DNA of 64,000 nucleotides from Zobellia barbeyronii (lineage in GTDB: Bacteria > Bacteroidota > Bacteroidia > Flavobacteriales > Flavobacteriaceae), in the NCBI RefSeq assembly GCF_018603515.1, contig NZ_JACATN010000001.1:620001-684000 (forward strand), given 5' to 3'. Shown here piece by piece: positions 60,720 to 64,000 of this stretch. A program made the position numbers and the translations under genes. The notes under the pieces were generated by a model. That model saw nothing but the letters and a program-made list of their open reading frames with translations, was not told where the DNA came from and searched no databases. Within the stretch, counting starts at the first letter, position 1, and the number at the start of each line of letters is the position of its first letter.

Positions 60720-61556
60720 TTAAAGTGCTTTTTTACGATATAAAGCCCAGAACAAATCCTCGGAAGGATATGGTAAAATAATTTTATCAGGAATCATTTT
60801 TAGTAAAAAATTCTCCCCAAAACGATATTTAAGTACAGATTTTATGTGTCTCCCAGAGATTTTTTTAGATGGTCGTCCATGAGCTACTTTTTCAAACCCA
60901 AAGGTTTTTAGGAAATTGGTCAAACTTTCTACAGAATACCAATGTAGAACACTTGGAGGTGCATATTCATGCCAATTCTTTCCAAATATTTTAGCTGAAA
61001 TACTAGACCTGTCCCATGATTCAATAAGAAGTAACCCATCATCTTCTAATAATTTCGAAGCATTTTCAAATGCTTTTTGTTGGTCATAAAAATGGGCAAC
61101 TACTTGTATCATAGAAATTAGGTCAAACTTATCATCTGCCTTAAAACTTTCAAAAGAACCTTGTTGAATATCTAGACCGTATTCCTTTTGCCCATATTTT
61201 GTCATTTGGAGATTAGGCTCAATACCCATTCCACTCCAACCATTATCTAAGTAACCTTTTAAAATAAATCCAGCTGCAGCTCCAACATCTAAAACCCTTC
61301 CTTTTTTATTGGTGATTTTTTGAACTTTTTTGGCATACAGTTTACCCCGTTCATACAGTAGTTCTGAATTCTGCAAATAATCTGCGTATCCTCCTTCGCC
61401 TTCATTAAAATAGGAATCGCCATAGGTTTGAACAACATGCTTTTCATCTGCTTTAACCTTGGCATAACGGTGATTACAAGACCCACAATCTAAAATATCA
61501 AAACCTTTAATTTCAAAAACAAATTCTGATTGTGAACTACAAAGAGGACAATTCAT
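60720..61556 (-). CDS. Class I SAM-dependent methyltransferase with N-terminal zinc ribbon
   Basis: A 278-residue protein. CPLC at 3-6 and CGSC at 24-27 form a probable zinc ribbon. The SAM-binding motif RVLDVGAAAGFILKGYLD is clear, followed by GMGIEPN and FDLISMIQVVAHF motifs of the class I fold. The two-part design resembles methyltransferases acting on sugars or natural products; the substrate is unknown. It is convergent with the UDG-like gene, with one base between stops. Confidence 0.85.
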   Translation of the reverse strand: MNCPLCSSQSEFVFEIKGFDILDCGSCNHRYAKVKADEKHVVQTYGDSYFNEGEGGYADYLQNSELLYERGKLYAKKVQKITNKKGRVLDVGAAAGFILKGYLDNGWSGMGIEPNLQMTKYGQKEYGLDIQQGSFESFKADDKFDLISMIQVVAHFYDQQKAFENASKLLEDDGLLLIESWDRSSISAKIFGKNWHEYAPPSVLHWYSVESLTNFLKTFGFEKVAHGRPSKKISGRHIKSVLKYRFGENFLLKMIPDKIILPYPSEDLFWALYRKKAL

Positions 61557-61976
61557 ATGGAACCCATGCTATTATAAAATTTATACTAAATACATAACCA
61601 GCGCCTGTCATCAAAGTGATGAGATTTAGAACCAATGAATGGTTGAAAATTAGTCGTTTTTATTTATTCTATTAGTTCCATCGGGTAAAGTGCGAATATC
61701 TCCGTCAAAATGATTGTTTTTAAATATTTAGTTCCTTAAAATTCTGAAACATTTATTTAATTAGTGATGTTTATCCTATTCCCAGAGCGCTTTTACCGCA
61801 CAATCATCAATTCAGATTAATGCGCTTGTCCTAAATTGTTCGCTATGAGTTTTCGTTATTTTTATAAGCTTGCTACGACTACATTCTTTTGCTCTTCCAA
61901 CATAAAGACAAGATGAAATAGCCAATAAAATCTATCTATTAATCGTATTTTTGATACTTACAAGAAATATAAAATT
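61557..61976. other. Intergenic region with two small inverted repeats
   Basis: About 420 bases without a credible ORF. Two adjacent short hairpins are present: TCATCA (61608-61613) with TGATGA (61617-61622), and AACCA (61630-61634) with TGGTT (61640-61644). A TAttTTTG promoter element lies at its right end. Otherwise nothing is seen. Confidence 0.55.
61946..61953 (+). promoter_or_regulatory. -7 element of the OsmC-family gene
   Basis: TATTTTTG is an exact TAnnTTTG match, 23 bases upstream of the ATG at 61977. No clear -33 TTG is present. Confidence 0.45.
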
Positions 61977-62405
61977 ATGTCTACTACAAATCATATTACT
62001 ACCAAATGGCTGGGTAACATGCAGTTCGAAAGTACGAACCCATCAGGTCTAAACTTAACTATAGATGCAGGTCCGGATGACGGTGGCGAAGGAAAAGGAT
62101 TGCGACCAAAAGCTTTAATGCTATCCGGTTTAGCGGGTTGTTCAGGACTTGACGTAGCTTCACTTATTAAAAAAATGAAGCTAGAGGTTGATGATTTTCA
62201 TATTGAAACCATTGCCAACCTAACTGATGAGCATCCAAAGTTTTATGATGCCGTTACTATCGAGTACCATTTTCACGGAAAAGACTTAGCGGAGAAAAAA
62301 TTGCAAAGAGCCGTAGACCTATCTGTAGAAAAGTATTGTGGTGTAATGGAGATGTTCCGTCAATTTGCAACATTAGAAATCAAGACTATTTTTCATAAGG
62401 ACTAA
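61977..62405 (+). CDS. OsmC-family peroxide-reducing or redox protein
   Basis: A 142-residue protein with the two conserved cysteines of OsmC/Ohr-like proteins, Cys55 in LAGCSGLDV and Cys121 in VEKYCGVMEM. The central GLRPKALMLSGLAGCSG segment is typical of the YhfA-like branch of OsmC rather than organic hydroperoxide resistance protein Ohr. Thiol peroxidase activity is expected for the family, but the physiological substrate is unknown. recJ follows 72 bases downstream on the same strand. Confidence 0.9.
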   Translation: MSTTNHITTKWLGNMQFESTNPSGLNLTIDAGPDDGGEGKGLRPKALMLSGLAGCSGLDVASLIKKMKLEVDDFHIETIANLTDEHPKFYDAVTIEYHFHGKDLAEKKLQRAVDLSVEKYCGVMEMFRQFATLEIKTIFHKD

Positions 62406-62477
62406 GTTTAAAACCTAAAGTTAAAGCTCAAAATTAAAGTTCAAGAGTTAAACTCGATACTTAAACTTTCACACCCT

Positions 62478-64000
62478 ATGCGCTGGACTATTAAACCCAA
62501 ACCTCAACAGGACGCTATTGACCAATTGGCTAATGCGCTCAAGGTTGATGATTTAGTGGCTCAACTTTTATTACAAAGGGGTATAACTACTTATGAGGCT
62601 GCTAAGAACTTTTTTCGTCCAGAGTTAACGCATTTGCATGACCCTTTTTTAATGAAGGACATGAACATTGCGGTAGAACGTATTGAAGAGGCCATTGCCA
62701 ATAACGAAAATATTCTTGTTTATGGCGATTATGATGTGGATGGCACCACCTCAGTAGCTTTGGTTTCTTCCTATTTACTAAGCTATTACCCCAACGTTGC
62801 CACTTATATTCCAGACAGATATACCGAAGGGTATGGAGTTTCTTTTAAGGGTGTGGATTTTGCCGAAGACAATGATTTCTCGCTTATTATAGCGCTAGAT
62901 TGTGGTGTAAAGGCTATTGACAAGGTGGCTTATGCGAAAGAAAAAGGAATAGATTTTATTATTTGTGATCACCACAGACCCGGTAATTCGCTACCAGATG
63001 CTGTAGCGGTTCTTGACCCTAAACGTGATGATTGCAACTATCCATACGATGAACTTTGTGGTTGTGGCGTTGGTTTTAAACTGATTCAAGCATTAGGCTC
63101 TAGGCAAGGAGAAACTATTGAGGACCTCATTCCTTATCTTGATTTGGTTGCTACGGCCATTGGTGCAGATATTGTGCCGATGACAGGTGAGAACCGCGTA
63201 TTGGCCTATTTTGGACTTCAGGTAATTAACACCAATCCTAGAATTGGATTTAAGGCTATCATCAATCAAATAAAAAAATCGGTACTTACTATTACAGATG
63301 TAGTGTTCATTATCGCTCCGCGGATAAATGCCGCTGGCCGAATGGAACATGGGCAACATGCTGTAAACCTGTTGACCGAAACCAATTTCACTCAAGCCGA
63401 AACCTTTGCCGCCCAGATTGAAAAATTCAACATGGACAGACGTGGACTCGACAAAGAAATCACTGTAGAGGCTCTTGAACAGATTCTTGATAATAAAGAA
63501 GAAGAACGTTTTACTTCTGTAGTTTACAGGGATTCTTGGCACAAAGGGGTAATTGGTATTGTGGCTTCTCGCCTTACCGAAACCTATTACCGTCCAACAT
63601 TGGTCTTTACTAAAAGTGGCGATAAGTTAGCAGCTTCCGCACGTTCCGTAAAAGGTTTTGATGTTTATAACGCCTTACAGGGCTGTGCAGATTGCATTGA
63701 ACAGTTTGGAGGACATAAATATGCAGCCGGACTTACATTACTTGAAGAGCAGTTCGAAAACTTTAAAGCACAATTCGAAAAAGTAGTCTCCGAAACCATA
63801 GACCCAAAATTATTGATTCCAGAAATCTCCATAGATGCTCAATTGGATTTCAAAGATATTTCACCAAAACTGATGCGTATTCTAAAACAGTTCGCTCCTT
63901 TTGGACCTGGTAACATGACTCCAACGTTCATGTCCGAAAATCTCATAGATACAGGCTATGCAAAAGGTGTAGGTGAAGATGCTGCACATCTTAAATTAGC
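62478..64000 (+). CDS. recJ: Single-stranded-DNA exonuclease RecJ (C-terminus outside the window)
   Basis: 5'-to-3' exonuclease on single-stranded DNA, used in recombination and mismatch or base-excision repair. ATG at 62478 opens a frame that continues to base 64000 (about 507 residues). DHH-phosphoesterase motifs are present: VYGDYDVDGTTS at 81-92 and CDHHRPGN near residue 164. Further motifs are ALDCGVKA and the DHHA1 region containing GGHKYAAGL. The gene is truncated only by the window edge. It may be co-transcribed with the OsmC-family gene. Confidence 0.95.
   Translation, partial: MRWTIKPKPQQDAIDQLANALKVDDLVAQLLLQRGITTYEAAKNFFRPELTHLHDPFLMKDMNIAVERIEEAIANNENILVYGDYDVDGTTSVALVSSYLLSYYPNVATYIPDRYTEGYGVSFKGVDFAEDNDFSLIIALDCGVKAIDKVAYAKEKGIDFIICDHHRPGNSLPDAVAVLDPKRDDCNYPYDELCGCGVGFKLIQALGSRQGETIEDLIPYLDLVATAIGADIVPMTGENRVLAYFGLQVINTNPRIGFKAIINQIKKSVLTITDVVFIIAPRINAAGRMEHGQHAVNLLTETNFTQAETFAAQIEKFNMDRRGLDKEITVEALEQILDNKEEERFTSVVYRDSWHKGVIGIVASRLTETYYRPTLVFTKSGDKLAASARSVKGFDVYNALQGCADCIEQFGGHKYAAGLTLLEEQFENFKAQFEKVVSETIDPKLLIPEISIDAQLDFKDISPKLMRILKQFAPFGPGNMTPTFMSENLIDTGYAKGVGEDAAHLKL

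Noticed and set aside
62421-62444. Direct repeat TTAAAGnTCAA, two copies 13 bases apart before recJ
   Set aside because: Only two short imperfect copies in AT-rich DNA; not enough to call an operator or a repeat array.
63093-63542. 149-codon minus-strand frame
   Set aside because: It is antisense to recJ, whose DHH motifs and long open frame are unambiguous.
1-64000. Search for CRISPR arrays, transposases, integrases, phage genes, rRNA and tRNA
   Set aside because: No regularly spaced repeats, mobile-element proteins or cloverleaf-forming segments were recognised by eye; a tRNA scan and repeat finder would be needed to exclude them formally.

Overview
The window reads as a chromosomal segment of a Bacteroidota bacterium, most likely a marine member of the Flavobacteriaceae. 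The reasons are the moderately AT-rich DNA, several exact TAnnTTTG -7 promoter elements (the Bacteroidota housekeeping type), short lipoprotein signal peptides, a complete Bat (MoxR / von Willebrand A / TPR) locus, a SusC-like family outer-membrane receptor, and SulP transporters beside beta-carbonic anhydrases. I see no insertion sequence, prophage, integrase, CRISPR array, rRNA or tRNA gene. The segment looks like core chromosome rather than an accessory island. Both ends cut through genes: an alpha-2-macroglobulin lipoprotein on the left and recJ on the right.

Layout. 1-9.9 kb: alpha-2-macroglobulin, CAP-domain lipoprotein, 3-hydroxyanthranilate dioxygenase, orphan CHASE histidine kinase, DUF1304 membrane protein, ALDH7-type dehydrogenase. 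10-12.2 kb: a tiny candidate membrane peptide, then an OmpA-like/HhH membrane protein pair. 12.5-20.5 kb: acyl-ACP desaturase, a three-gene zinc-ribbon/SPFH/phosphoesterase group, a PfkB kinase, and an AKR-SDR-AlbA_2 operon. 20.6-29.8 kb: the Bat operon (moxR, DUF58, a membrane protein, batA, batB, batC, batD, batE). 29.9-36 kb: an inorganic-carbon or anion cluster (small protein, SulP, Usp, two beta-carbonic anhydrases, second SulP). 36.1-37.5 kb: pheS and a small conserved protein. 37.7-44.7 kb: an RND efflux operon bracketed by two regulators. 44.7-50.6 kb: CYTH protein, NAD-binding protein, dinB, AraC regulator, TonB-dependent receptor. 50.6-57.8 kb (minus strand): arfB, ABC ATPase, prolyl oligopeptidase, asd, mscL, alr, tdk. 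57.9-64 kb: conserved protein, DoxX-like protein, rsmI, HopJ family, UDG-like protein, methyltransferase, osmC, recJ.

Genes that appear to work together are the Bat proteins (membrane-bound VWA/TPR complex driven by a MoxR ATPase), the SulP/carbonic anhydrase set (uptake and interconversion of HCO3-/CO2), the RND pump (lipoprotein adaptor, inner-membrane pump, outer-membrane channel), and the zinc-ribbon/SPFH pair, which resembles the Bacillus YdjG/YdjI envelope-stress proteins.

The most useful non-coding observations are four. A pair of matching 8-8-8 dyads lies upstream of the efflux regulator and of the efflux operon. An 18-bp-arm hairpin surrounds the pheS -7 element. A stem-loop sits in the leader of the 3-hydroxyanthranilate dioxygenase gene. 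The arfB stop codon lies in the loop of a bidirectional terminator. I did not find a clearly unprecedented system; the best leads are these regulatory structures and a few uncharacterised membrane-protein neighbourhoods.
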